Shown piece after piece: positions 15,866 through 24,380 of a stretch of DNA of 30,075 bases (position 1 is its first letter; the number at the start of each line of letters is the position of its first letter). The stretch is from positions 21,703-51,777 of the forward strand of contig DHWX01000128.1 of assembly GCA_002413395.1 (NCBI GenBank), in the 5' to 3' direction. The notes under the pieces are model-generated. The model ran no database searches. It saw only the letters and a program-made list of their open reading frames with translations, and was not told the origin of the DNA. Both the position numbers and the translations under genes were made by a program. Origin of the DNA: Polaromonas sp. UBA5171. GTDB lineage: Bacteria; Pseudomonadota; Gammaproteobacteria; Burkholderiales; Burkholderiaceae_C.

Positions 15866-17439
15866 CAGAGATCGTGCCCCGAATAACTCAGGTTGAAGGA
15901 TTTGTTGATGAGAGGGAAGTCCGGAACGATGTTGCCCATGATGGCATGCTCAAGCACTGGCCAGTTTTGCCATGAAGGATCGTGGCAGTGGCAACGCACA
16001 ATCCGGCCATCGGCCCCGACCTCCAGAGCCAGCAGGACTTCACCGCGCCAGCCTTCGACCCAGCCCATGCCAAGCGCGGGAATGCCAGTGGCCGTGAGTT
16101 CAGCGCGCGTGGAACCTTCCGGCAAACCTTCGCAGAGGCGGCGAATCAGGCGCAACGATTCCAGTGTTTCATCAAAGCGCACGGCCACGCGGGCAGCAAC
16201 GTCGCCGTTGCGCTGCGTAGCCATCACCACCGTGAGGCTGTCGTAGGGAAACCAGGGGTGGTCGCAACGCAGGTCAAACGCCTGGGCACTGGCGCGGCCC
16301 ACAAGACCGGTAAGGCCGAGCTGTGACGCAAGCGGCGGCGCGACGCGCCCGGTGGTAAGAAAGCGATCCTGCAAACCTGCGTGTTCGTCATACGCGATCC
16401 GCAGAGCCTTCACTTCACGCTCAATGGCATTGCACTGCTGGCCAATCCGATATAGCAACGCTGGTGACGGATCGGCGGCCGTGCCACCAGGCACCACCGT
16501 GTCCATCATCAAGCGATGCCCGAAGACCTCTCGGGACAGACGCTGCCAGTCTTCGCGCAAGCGCGAAAACTGGGACAGGCCGAAGCTCATTGCCGCATCG
16601 TTGCCGATCCCGCCCAGATCGCCGAGATGGTTAGCTACCCGTTCACGTTCCAGCATCAAGGCCCGCAGCCACTGCGCGCGGGGTGGAACCTCGCAGCGCC
16701 AAGCTGACTCAAGCGCCATGCAATAGGCCCAAGCGTAGGCCACGGTGGAATCGCCCGACACGCGGCCAGCCAGCCGGGCACCTTCGAGCGGTGCCAGCTG
16801 GGTAAAGCGCCGTTCAATGCCTTTGTGCGTATAGCCCAGGTGTTCTTCCAGCCGCAGCACCTTCTCGCCAACCACCGAAAACCGGAAATGCCCCGGCTCG
16901 ATGATGCCGGCATGCACCGGCCCGACGGCGATTTCGTGCACGCCGTCGCCCTCGACGCGCACGAAGGGGTAGTCAGCAGGCAACGCAGCGTTGGCCGTGG
17001 TTTTGACGTCGTGCTGCAAGGGTGGTGATGCAATCGGCCAGACGCCATGGTCAAGCCAGGGACGTGCATCGGTGCCGCCTTCGGCGTGAATGCCGGACAA
17101 GTCTGCCATGGCGCGCTGCATCCGGCCCGCGCAGGCAAACGCATTGGATAAATCCGGAAACGATGGTGTTGTCTCGTCAAGCGGGAGTTCAAGCCAGACC
17201 AGGCCTTCCAGCACCGCGAAGGCTGCGCATGCGAGCATGCCGCCACCAACACCGCAACGGTCCACGCCCCACATCGCGACCAGGCGCCCACTCGACTCGA
17301 TCACGGCCTGCGCAGCAGCGCTCCACTGTCCGCGATCAACCGCCCCATGCCAGATTGGCAAGGGCGTCGGCAGGCACTGCAGATTCAGGCCCAGCCCGGA
17401 CAGAGGGCGTAAATTGATTTCAGGTTGTGGTGCTGCCAT
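15865..17439 (-). CDS. hyfG: Hydrogenase-4-like large subunit (HyfG/HycE homologue) without NiFe ligands
   Basis: A 524-residue fusion of a NuoC-like N-terminal domain (about 20-140) and a NuoD/hydrogenase-large-subunit domain (about 165-524). The segment IIEPGHFRFSVVGEKVLRLE (179-198) and GYTHKGIERR match the group 4 hydrogenase and complex I 49-kDa family. However, where group 4 hydrogenases have RVCGIC the protein reads RVSGDS (226-231), and where they have DPCxxC it reads DPSWQN (487-492). All four NiFe cysteines are therefore replaced by Ser228, Ser231, Ser489 and Asn492. Hydrogen chemistry is not expected. I start at the ATG at 17439, which has GGGGAG eight bases upstream and leaves four bases after hyfF; an ATG at 17487 would overlap hyfF by 44 bases. 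Confidence 0.9.
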   Translation of the reverse strand: MAAPQPEINLRPLSGLGLNLQCLPTPLPIWHGAVDRGQWSAAAQAVIESSGRLVAMWGVDRCGVGGGMLACAAFAVLEGLVWLELPLDETTPSFPDLSNAFACAGRMQRAMADLSGIHAEGGTDARPWLDHGVWPIASPPLQHDVKTTANAALPADYPFVRVEGDGVHEIAVGPVHAGIIEPGHFRFSVVGEKVLRLEEHLGYTHKGIERRFTQLAPLEGARLAGRVSGDSTVAYAWAYCMALESAWRCEVPPRAQWLRALMLERERVANHLGDLGGIGNDAAMSFGLSQFSRLREDWQRLSREVFGHRLMMDTVVPGGTAADPSPALLYRIGQQCNAIEREVKALRIAYDEHAGLQDRFLTTGRVAPPLASQLGLTGLVGRASAQAFDLRCDHPWFPYDSLTVVMATQRNGDVAARVAVRFDETLESLRLIRRLCEGLPEGSTRAELTATGIPALGMGWVEGWRGEVLLALEVGADGRIVRCHCHDPSWQNWPVLEHAIMGNIVPDFPLINKSFNLSYSGHDL

Positions 17440-17443
17440 AAGA

Positions 17444-18898
17444 TCAGCTCCCCAGCATGGCGGCGGCCTGCCGGTACCAAGTGACAAGGTAAGGTGGAAT
17501 ATAAAGGCCCAGCATCAAGCCAAGCCCCAGGTGCACAAACACCGGCAGCAACGCCGGTGGATGCGCCAGCGGCTTGAGGTTGGTTTCCCCAAACACCATG
17601 GGCAGCACGCGGCTGAACACCGAGGCAAACGCCACCCCCAGCGCAATCAACAGGAGCGGCGTGGCCCAGGCCTGCTCGCGCATTGCTGTCGTGACGATCA
17701 GAAACTCGCTGGCAAACACCCCGAACGGCGGCATACCCAAAATGGCCAGCGAACCAAGCATCAACCCCCAAGCCACCGTGGGGCTCACCTTGATGAGGCC
17801 ACGAATGTGCTCCATGAGTTGCGTTCCGGCCTTTTGCGTGGCATGGCCGACGGCAAAGAAGATCGCCGACTTGATCAGCGAATGCACGGTCATGTGCAGC
17901 AGGCCGGCGAAATTGGCAATCGGCCCGCCAAGCCCGAAGGCGAAGGTGATCAGGCCCATGTGCTCGATCGACGAGTAGGCGAACATGCGCTTCACATCCT
18001 TTTGCCGGATCAGGAGGAATACCGCTGTCACCACCGACAACAGCCCAAAGCCCATCATCAGGCGACCAGCCAGGTGATTTTGCAGCGCGCCATCAGTCAG
18101 TACCTTGAAGCGCAGGATGGCATAGAGCGCCACATTCAGCAGCAAGCCGGAAAGCACGGCAGACACCGGCGTAGGGCCCTCGGCATGAGCGTCCGGCAGC
18201 CAGTTGTGCAACGGAACCAGTCCCACCTTGGTGCCGTAGCCGATGAACAGGAAGGCGAACGCCAGTGTGATGATGGTCGGGTCGAGTTGTGCCTTGACCG
18301 CGTTGAGATTGGTCCAGAGCAAGGCACCGCCCTCCGCGCCTATGACTTTCTCGGCCGCCATATACAGCAGCACGGTGCCAAAAAGCGCCTGCGCGATGCC
18401 GACGCCACACAAAATGAAATATTTCCATGCGGCTTCCAGACTGGCCGCAGTGCGATACACGCTGACCAGCAGCGTGGTGGTCAGCGTGGCCGCTTCCATC
18501 GCCACCCACACAATCCCCATGTTGTTGGTGGTCAGCGCCAGCAGCATGGTGAAGCTGAACAACTGGTACATGCTGTGGTACAGGCGCAGCCGGGGCGATG
18601 TCATCTTGCCGTGGTCGCGTTCGACCCGCATATAGGGCCGCGAGAAGATGGCGGTGGTCAAACCCACGAAGGCGGTCAGCGTGACCAGAAAGACGTTTAG
18701 CGCGTCAATATAGAACTCGCTGTTCCATGCCAGCAACGGGCCGTCGTTGATGATCTGCGCGGTCAGGGCGCAGGCTGCGAGGAAAGTGCCCAGGCTGAAG
18801 GCAACGTTGACATCACGCGCGCCATCGCGATGACCGACCAGCGCCAGCACCAATCCGCCGAGCATCGGAATCGCCAATAAAAAGGCTAACGCGTACAC
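17444..18898 (-). CDS. hyfF: Hydrogenase-4-like antiporter-type membrane subunit (HyfF homologue)
   Basis: A 484-residue, about 14-helix inner-membrane protein of the NuoL/M/N and Mrp antiporter family. The pumping residues are recognisable: the glutamate in WVAMEAATLTTTLL, the lysine in GTKVGLVPLHNWLPDAH, and the downstream histidine-rich SSIEHMGL and LLHMTVHSLIKSAIFF. The length fits HyfF (about 520) and is shorter than NuoL, with no long lateral helix. The start lies one base before the hyfE stop. It should form one of the ion-translocating channels of the membrane arm. Confidence 0.92.
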   Translation of the reverse strand: MYALAFLLAIPMLGGLVLALVGHRDGARDVNVAFSLGTFLAACALTAQIINDGPLLAWNSEFYIDALNVFLVTLTAFVGLTTAIFSRPYMRVERDHGKMTSPRLRLYHSMYQLFSFTMLLALTTNNMGIVWVAMEAATLTTTLLVSVYRTAASLEAAWKYFILCGVGIAQALFGTVLLYMAAEKVIGAEGGALLWTNLNAVKAQLDPTIITLAFAFLFIGYGTKVGLVPLHNWLPDAHAEGPTPVSAVLSGLLLNVALYAILRFKVLTDGALQNHLAGRLMMGFGLLSVVTAVFLLIRQKDVKRMFAYSSIEHMGLITFAFGLGGPIANFAGLLHMTVHSLIKSAIFFAVGHATQKAGTQLMEHIRGLIKVSPTVAWGLMLGSLAILGMPPFGVFASEFLIVTTAMREQAWATPLLLIALGVAFASVFSRVLPMVFGETNLKPLAHPPALLPVFVHLGLGLMLGLYIPPYLVTWYRQAAAMLGS

Positions 18899-18899
18899 C

Positions 18900-19565
18900 T
18901 CAATCCTCCTTCAATTTTTCGAGATTGCGGATGTCCAGGCTGTCGAACTGCTCGCGAATCTGGAACATGAATACGCCCAGGATCAGCACGCCAATCAGCA
19001 CGTCCAGCGCAATGCCAAGCTCAACCACCATCGGCATGCCATAGGTAGCCGAAGTAGCGGCAAAAAACAGGCCATTTTCCATTGCCAGGAAGCCGATCAC
19101 CTGCGGTACCGCCTTGGTGCGGGTGATCATCATCAGGAACGAGAGCAGCACGCAAGCGAGTGCGATGCCGAGTGTGCCGCTGGCCACGGTCGAGGACAAC
19201 TGTGCAATCGGCTTGGCCAGGTTAAAGGAGAAAATCACGACCACAATGCCAATCAGCATGATGGTCGGGATGTTGATCAGTGTTTCCACATCCCAGTGAA
19301 TATTGAGACGGTCAATCACCCGGTGCAGCAGGTAGGGAATCAACAAGACCTTGAGCAGAAAGGTCAAACCAGCCGACAGATAAAGATGCGGCTGGTTCGT
19401 CACGTAGCCGACCACGGCGGTGGCCAGCACCAGCGTGGCACCCTGCATTGTGAACAGCTGGATCAGCGACAGCACGCGCCGCTGGGAGATCATTGCAAAC
19501 ACCAGCATCAGCAGCACCGCGCCGAGCAGGTTGACAAACTGGATCAGTAGCGTGCTCATGGTCAT
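18900..19565 (-). CDS. hyfE: Hydrogenase-4-like small membrane subunit (HyfE homologue)
   Basis: A 221-residue membrane protein with about six hydrophobic helices, a NuoK-like subunit extended as in HyfE. Family features include the SAGLTFLLKVLLIPYLLHRV segment near residue 75 and GFLAMENGLFFAAT near 160, whose glutamate is the conserved NuoK-type buried acid. I chose the ATG at 19565 because it overlaps the hyfC stop as ATGA; an ATG at 19559 two codons later is also possible, while the open frame upstream to 19829 lies inside hyfC and is not used. The protein ends with a charged tail (LDIRNLEKLKED). Confidence 0.9.
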   Translation of the reverse strand: MTMSTLLIQFVNLLGAVLLMLVFAMISQRRVLSLIQLFTMQGATLVLATAVVGYVTNQPHLYLSAGLTFLLKVLLIPYLLHRVIDRLNIHWDVETLINIPTIMLIGIVVVIFSFNLAKPIAQLSSTVASGTLGIALACVLLSFLMMITRTKAVPQVIGFLAMENGLFFAATSATYGMPMVVELGIALDVLIGVLILGVFMFQIREQFDSLDIRNLEKLKED

Positions 19566-20509
19566 TTGCTCAGCAAAAGGTGAACCAGCAGCCCGATGAC
19601 GGCCAGCAGAAATGCGGTAGCCAGGAATTCCGGCACGCGGAAAATGCGCATCTTGGCGCTGACTGTCTCCAGCACCGCAAGCAAAAAGCCACCCAGCGTC
19701 AATTTGAAAACCAGCGCCGGCAACGCCAGCAGCATCGCCAGCGGTGCCTGCGCCTCGGCCACGCCCCAGGGGAAAAACAGTGCCAGACCGATGCACGAGT
19801 AGGCGAATAATTTGAGGCTGGCCGCCCACTCAAACAGCGCCAGGTGGCGCCCTGAATATTCGAGTATCAGCGCTTCATGGATCATCGTCAGTTCAAGGTG
19901 CGTGGCCGGGTTGTCCACCGGCACGCGAGCATTTTCCGCCAGTGACACCATCGTGAACGCGACGCCAGCCAGTGCAAGGCCCGGGTCGATGGTGAACTCG
20001 CGATGGGCCAGCGTTTGCACGATGGTGGTGAGTGAGGTTGATTTGGAAATCAGCGAGGTCAGAAACAGCACCATCAGCAACGCCGGCTCAGCCAGAAAAC
20101 CAATCAGCATTTCACGTCGCGCGCCCATGGTGCCAAAAGCGGTACCCACGTCCATCGCGGCCAGTGAGATAGACACCCGGGCCAGCGCAAACAGGCCGAC
20201 CAGCGCGATTGCATCGGCAGCCGTTGCCAGGGGCAGATCGGTGGACAGTGTGGGGATGATGGCAGTGGCCAGGATCATGCAGCCGAACACCACGTAAGGG
20301 GCCGCGCGAAACAGCGAAGACGCATTGCTGGCAAGCACCGATTCCTTGTTGAACAGCTTGTGCAGCATTCGGTACGGTTGCCAGAGACTGGGTGCCGACC
20401 TGTTTTGCAGCCAGGCGCGACATTGGTTGACCCATCCGGTGAGAAGCGGCGCCAGTGCGATCGCGACGGCAATCTCGAACACCTGTGACAGAAAGCCGGA
20501 AAAACTCAT
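19562..20509 (-). CDS. hyfC: Hydrogenase-4-like NuoH-type membrane subunit (HyfC/HycD homologue)
   Basis: A 315-residue, roughly eight-helix membrane protein of the NuoH/HycD/HyfC family, the subunit joining the peripheral arm to the antiporter-like subunits. The cytoplasmic-loop signature ENARVPVDNPATHLELTMIH is intact near residues 210-230, as is the N-terminal loop after the first helix (RSAPSLWQPYRMLHKLF). In complex I this subunit forms the quinone channel entrance; in hydrogenases it couples the catalytic subunits to ion flow. It overlaps hyfB and hyfE by four bases each. Confidence 0.93.
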   Translation of the reverse strand: MSFSGFLSQVFEIAVAIALAPLLTGWVNQCRAWLQNRSAPSLWQPYRMLHKLFNKESVLASNASSLFRAAPYVVFGCMILATAIIPTLSTDLPLATAADAIALVGLFALARVSISLAAMDVGTAFGTMGARREMLIGFLAEPALLMVLFLTSLISKSTSLTTIVQTLAHREFTIDPGLALAGVAFTMVSLAENARVPVDNPATHLELTMIHEALILEYSGRHLALFEWAASLKLFAYSCIGLALFFPWGVAEAQAPLAMLLALPALVFKLTLGGFLLAVLETVSAKMRIFRVPEFLATAFLLAVIGLLVHLLLSK

Positions 20510-22530
20510 CGCATCACCACCAGCAGCGTCGTGACCAGGGTCACAAAACTGTAGAGCAGGTACACTGAAATACGACCCTGCTGAATCAGGCCGAATAGCC
20601 GCCCCAGGTAGCCAGCCAGTTTGATGATCGGCAGGTAGATCCAGCGCCAGAAATGATCCTCGACTGTGACGCGGTAGCGAGGTTGCTGGTCGAACGCGGT
20701 CGGCAGTTCACGCCGCATCTGGAAGAAGGGTTCGAAAATCTGGCGAATCGGCTGACCAAAACCTTCGGCGGTGTCCTGCATGCGCGCCGAGCCCCACGGG
20801 AAGCCACAGGCCCACGGCAGGCCGCGCCGCAACCGGCCATGGTAAAACTTGCGCACCAGCAGATATGCCAGCGCAAAGCTGCCCAGGATGCCAAGCAGGA
20901 AGATGACCGGCCCATAGCTCGCCTGCTTCACGCTGATGGGCGCCAATAGCCAGTCGTGGGCCGCCAGCCGGGCGGCAAGGCCTGATCCAACGAGTTGCTG
21001 CGTCACCGGATCAATCAAGCGGATGAACTGCGTGGGCAACAGCCCGAGCGCCACGCAACCGATCGCCAGCCAAACCATGCCTGCGCGTTCCAGGTACCCG
21101 GCATCGTGGGCGTAAGCGAGCTTTTCCTCGCGCGGCTGGCCCAAAAAGATGACGCCAAAAAATTTGACCATGGTGTAGCCCGCCAGTGCCGCCACCAGCG
21201 CGATCAGCGCCGCCACCACCGGGATCAGCATCGTCAGCAGCGGCACCGGCAGGCCAGGCGTGAACAAAAAGCTCTGCAGCAGCAGCCACTCGGAGACAAA
21301 CCCGCCAAACGGCGGCAGGCCGGCACTGGTCAGCACGCCCAGAAGCATGAGCCAGCCAACCCAGGGCATGGTGCGGATCAGGCCACCGAGTTTGCCGAGG
21401 CTTCTCTCGGAAGTGGCGTGCAGCACGCTACCGGTGCCAAGGAACAGCAGACTCTTGAAGACCGCGTGGCTGGCAACGTGATAGAGCGTGGCCGTCAAGG
21501 CCAGCGCGGCCAGTGCTTTCATGTGGTAGGCCGAAAAGATCAGCGTCAGGCCCATGCCGACAAAGAGCAGCCCCATGTTTTCGATGGACGAATAGGCCAG
21601 CAGTCGCTTCATGTCGGTCTGCACCGACGCAAAGACCACGCCAAACAGGGCCGTGGCCAGGCCAATGATCAACATCAACCCACCCCACCACCACAAGTGC
21701 AGATTCAGCAGGTCAAGGGTTACGCGCAACAACCCGTAGATGGCGGTGTTGAGCATGACGCCGCTCATCAGGGCCGACACCGGTGACGGCGCTGCCGGGT
21801 GTGCTTCCGGCAGCCAGACATGCAGCGGAAGAATGCCTGCCTTGGCCCCAAAACCAAGCACCGCCAGCAGGAAGCCGATCGAGGCCCAGAACGGTGTCAG
21901 AACCTGGGCGCGCATGTTGGCAAACGTATAGTCGCCGGTGTTTGCCTGCAGCACGCCAAAACATAGCAGCACGGCAATAGCACCAACGTGAGCCATCACA
22001 ATGTACAGGTAACCGGCGCTGCGCACCTCCGCAATGCGATGATTTGCCGTCACCAGAAAGAATGATGACAGCGCCATCGTCTCCCACATCACCATGAACG
22101 AGTAGGCATCATCGGCCAGCACCACTCCAACCATGCTAGCCAAAAAAATATGGTACTCCAGACACAACAGTCCGGGTGGTGTACCCTCACCCTTACGGAA
22201 GTAGCCGGCCGCGAAAATGGAAATGCCCGCGGACGCACCACCAATTACCATCAGGAAGTATGCAGACAAACTGTCTAGTCTGAAATGAAACGGCAATCCT
22301 GGCAGACCGAATGGCAACACAGCCACCTCAGGCGTGACGAAGGTGGCGTCGAGTGCAATGCCAAATAGCACCAGCCCAAGCAACCCGCCGACTGGAAACA
22401 GCACGCGTGACACCAGAGCGAAACGGCGCAGGGCGAACACCCCAGTAGTACCCGAAATCAGCCATCCCGCCACAACCACCAGTATCCAGTCAAGATGGAG
22501 CCACTGTGCAAGTGGTGGAAGGTCGCCCAT
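20506..22530 (-). CDS. hyfB: Hydrogenase-4-like antiporter-type membrane subunit (HyfB homologue)
   Basis: A 674-residue membrane protein of the NuoL/Mrp antiporter family with a long C-terminal extension, as in HyfB/HycC. It has about 14-16 helices; the pumping-site glutamate is in FMVMWETMALSSFF, the lysine in GFGAKAGILPLHVWLPEAHP, and the second lysine region is in HAVFKSLLFLGTG. The stretch ACGFPWGSARMQDTAEGFGQ near residue 590 is typical of the HycC/HyfB C-terminal region. A moderate ribosome-binding site (GAGGG) precedes the ATG at 22530. It opens the membrane-complex gene set after a 296-base spacer and overlaps hyfC by four bases. Confidence 0.93.
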   Translation of the reverse strand: MGDLPPLAQWLHLDWILVVVAGWLISGTTGVFALRRFALVSRVLFPVGGLLGLVLFGIALDATFVTPEVAVLPFGLPGLPFHFRLDSLSAYFLMVIGGASAGISIFAAGYFRKGEGTPPGLLCLEYHIFLASMVGVVLADDAYSFMVMWETMALSSFFLVTANHRIAEVRSAGYLYIVMAHVGAIAVLLCFGVLQANTGDYTFANMRAQVLTPFWASIGFLLAVLGFGAKAGILPLHVWLPEAHPAAPSPVSALMSGVMLNTAIYGLLRVTLDLLNLHLWWWGGLMLIIGLATALFGVVFASVQTDMKRLLAYSSIENMGLLFVGMGLTLIFSAYHMKALAALALTATLYHVASHAVFKSLLFLGTGSVLHATSERSLGKLGGLIRTMPWVGWLMLLGVLTSAGLPPFGGFVSEWLLLQSFLFTPGLPVPLLTMLIPVVAALIALVAALAGYTMVKFFGVIFLGQPREEKLAYAHDAGYLERAGMVWLAIGCVALGLLPTQFIRLIDPVTQQLVGSGLAARLAAHDWLLAPISVKQASYGPVIFLLGILGSFALAYLLVRKFYHGRLRRGLPWACGFPWGSARMQDTAEGFGQPIRQIFEPFFQMRRELPTAFDQQPRYRVTVEDHFWRWIYLPIIKLAGYLGRLFGLIQQGRISVYLLYSFVTLVTTLLVVMR

Positions 22531-22826
22531 GATGTCAGACCCTCAGGCGCATTGCGACGTTTCAGGCAGGCACACTACCGGGGATGATGCTGGATTGTGA
22601 AGCGTGGAGACTTGTGTCAAGGCGGTCTTCTTGTCCTGGTGTGCCAATCCGATATCTTTCTGGAATGGCAATTCAGCGCTTGTTTTCAAGTTTTTCCTAA
22701 CAACTGCAATCCAACTTATACGTGCCAGCTTTGCCCAATAGGCATAAGCCTGAACGCCATCCCGGCTGATCCGATTCAGGCTGCTTATTGTAGCGCCGCC
22801 ATAGCTAAAACAGGGTGCGGCGCCTA
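22531..22826 (-). promoter_or_regulatory. Gene-free spacer upstream of hyfB with a possible promoter and two overlapping hairpins
   Basis: This is the only long gap in the cluster. On the minus strand a perfect TTGACA occurs at 22615-22620, but the -10 position about 17 bases on reads only CAATCC, so the promoter is weak or activator-dependent. Nearer the CBS gene are two hairpins that cannot form together: one at 22728-22749 (GCTTTGCC against GGCA-T-AAGC) and one at 22747-22782 (AGCCTGAA against TTCAGGCT, with a 20-base loop). Neither has a U tract. I see no convincing gene; a 95-codon frame with a TTG start has no ribosome-binding site and atypical codons. Confidence 0.35.
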
Positions 22827-23267
22827 TCAACCCAGCGCGTCGTTGACCTGATCGTTGAACTCGGCCAATTCGACCGCATTGCTGATTTCTCGTGGCAGCG
22901 CGTCACGAACCGAGAACACGCCAAGAATCTTGCCCTGCACATTCATGATCGGCAAGTGCCGGAAGCCACGCTCAATCATAATGAGCACCGCGTCCGATAC
23001 CCGCGTTTCCGGTGTAACGCAGTAGGGGCTGCGCGTCATGACTTCAGAGACCATGGTTTTCTCTGGATTGAGCGCCTTGGCCAGCACCCGCGTCATCAGG
23101 TCTCGCTCGGTGACAATACCCAGCAAGGTGCCGGGGGTGTCCACAATCAGCACGCTGCCACAGTTGGCACGGGTCATGACACAGGCCGCATCCCAGACGC
23201 TGGCATGCGATCCGAGGCTGACAACATGCTTTTGCGACATGGATTGAAAAACGGTACGTTCAGCCAT
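22827..23267 (-). CDS. Two-CBS-domain protein
   Basis: A 146-residue soluble protein made almost only of a CBS pair (Bateman module). The first CBS domain spans about 8-65 (SVLIVDTPGTLLGIVTERDL) and the second about 72-128 (RHLPIMNVQGKILGVFSVRD). Each ends in the G-I/V-x-(T/S)-x-R-D motif that often contacts adenosine nucleotides such as AMP, ATP or SAM. The ATG at 23267 has AAGGAA seven bases upstream; the frame extends to 23309 but without a better start. It lies 57 bases after the oxidoreductase beta gene on the same strand. An adenylate-sensing control of the oxidoreductase or the membrane complex is possible but unproven. Confidence 0.9.
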   Translation of the reverse strand: MAERTVFQSMSQKHVVSLGSHASVWDAACVMTRANCGSVLIVDTPGTLLGIVTERDLMTRVLAKALNPEKTMVSEVMTRSPYCVTPETRVSDAVLIMIERGFRHLPIMNVQGKILGVFSVRDALPREISNAVELAEFNDQVNDALG

Positions 23268-23324
23268 GGCAGCGTTCCTTTCAAGTGACAATATGACCCC
23301 ATCTTTCACGTTCTGGCAAGCAAT

Positions 23325-24380
23325 TTAGCGCAGGGCTGCGTTGATTTTTTCCAGCGCCCGTGCACCGGGGCATAACTGCGACGCACCCAGCGTGTTGAGC
23401 GGCTCGTCGGTGGTATTGAGAGCCAGGTGCAAATCGGTGGCCAGTGAATCCAGGTAGAGCAGGCCCGTCACGATCTCCCCGCGCGCCTGATGCACCTGCA
23501 TGTAGCTCATGGCGGCGTAGCGGTCAGTGGGATCGTACTCAGGATGCAGTTTGCGCAGACGCAGCATGGAACCGTCGTGTTGCGCCACTTCCACCGCTTC
23601 GCCAGGCGCGTATTCCGTAGTGATTTCGCTGCGCGGCGTGATGAAATCGATGCGGCTCACGGCCTCATTGTGCTGGCGCACATAGTCGTAACTCTTGGTG
23701 CTGCCACCATGGTTGTTGAAGGTCACGCACGGGCTGATGACATCAATGAACGCGGCTCCGCCATGCTCCATGGCGCCCTTGATGAGCGGCACCAGCTGAG
23801 CCTTGTCGCCAGAAAAACTGCGCGCCACGTAGGTGGCTCCCAATTGCAGGGCTAGCGCCACCAGATCAACCGGACTGTCGTTGTTGATCACGCCCTTCTT
23901 GCTCTTGGAGCCCCGATCCGCAGTGGCGGAAAACTGGCCCTTCGTCAGACCATAGACACCATTGTTTTCCACAATATAAGTCATGCACACGCCACGTCGC
24001 ATGGCGTTGGCAAACTGGCCTAGGCCGATGGAAGCCGAGTCCCCATCGCCCGATACACCCAGATACAGCAGGTCGCGGTTGGCCAGGTTGGCGCCGGTCA
24101 GTACCGAAGGCATCCGGCCATGGACGGTATTGAAGCCGTGCGAGGCGCCGAGAAAATAGGTTGGTGTCTTGGAACTGCAACCGATGCCCGAGAGCTTGGC
24201 AACGCGGTGTGGCTCGATGTCGAGTTCCCAGCAAGCCTGAATGATGGCCGCGGAAATCGAGTCGTGACCGCAACCAGCGCACAGCGTGGAAACGGGACCT
24301 TCGTAGTCGCGTCGGGTATAGCCGACCTTGTTGGAGGTCAGCGTGGGGTGGTGCAGCCGGGGTTTGGCAATGTAGGTCAT
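23325..24380 (-). CDS. korB: 2-oxoacid:ferredoxin oxidoreductase, beta subunit (KorB-like)
   Basis: A 351-residue thiamine-pyrophosphate subunit. The TPP/Mg site is GDGDSASIGLGQFANAMRRG from residue 111 with the following YIVENNGVYGLTKGQ. The cysteines C34 and C37 (CAGCGH), C68 (IGCSS) and C218 (SPCVTF) are at the usual [4Fe-4S] ligand positions. It would oxidatively decarboxylate a 2-oxoacid to its acyl-CoA and pass low-potential electrons to ferredoxin. It overlaps korA by four bases (ATGA). The architecture matches two-subunit 2-oxoglutarate-type enzymes (KorAB), but the substrate could be another 2-oxoacid. Confidence 0.9.
   Translation of the reverse strand: MTYIAKPRLHHPTLTSNKVGYTRRDYEGPVSTLCAGCGHDSISAAIIQACWELDIEPHRVAKLSGIGCSSKTPTYFLGASHGFNTVHGRMPSVLTGANLANRDLLYLGVSGDGDSASIGLGQFANAMRRGVCMTYIVENNGVYGLTKGQFSATADRGSKSKKGVINNDSPVDLVALALQLGATYVARSFSGDKAQLVPLIKGAMEHGGAAFIDVISPCVTFNNHGGSTKSYDYVRQHNEAVSRIDFITPRSEITTEYAPGEAVEVAQHDGSMLRLRKLHPEYDPTDRYAAMSYMQVHQARGEIVTGLLYLDSLATDLHLALNTTDEPLNTLGASQLCPGARALEKINAALR

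Noticed and set aside
15344..22530. Annotation of the six-gene membrane set as a functional hydrogenase 4 or as NADH dehydrogenase (complex I)
   Set aside because: The NiFe cysteines are absent, so it is not a hydrogenase. NADH-binding subunits (NuoE/F/G) and NuoI are absent, and the subunits match HyfB/C/E/F rather than the NuoA-N order.
22543..22830. A 95-codon minus-strand frame filling the gap between the CBS gene and hyfB
   Set aside because: It starts with TTG, has no ribosome-binding site, contains several ATA codons and a low third-position GC content unlike its neighbours, and shows no recognisable motif. It is probably leader or spacer.
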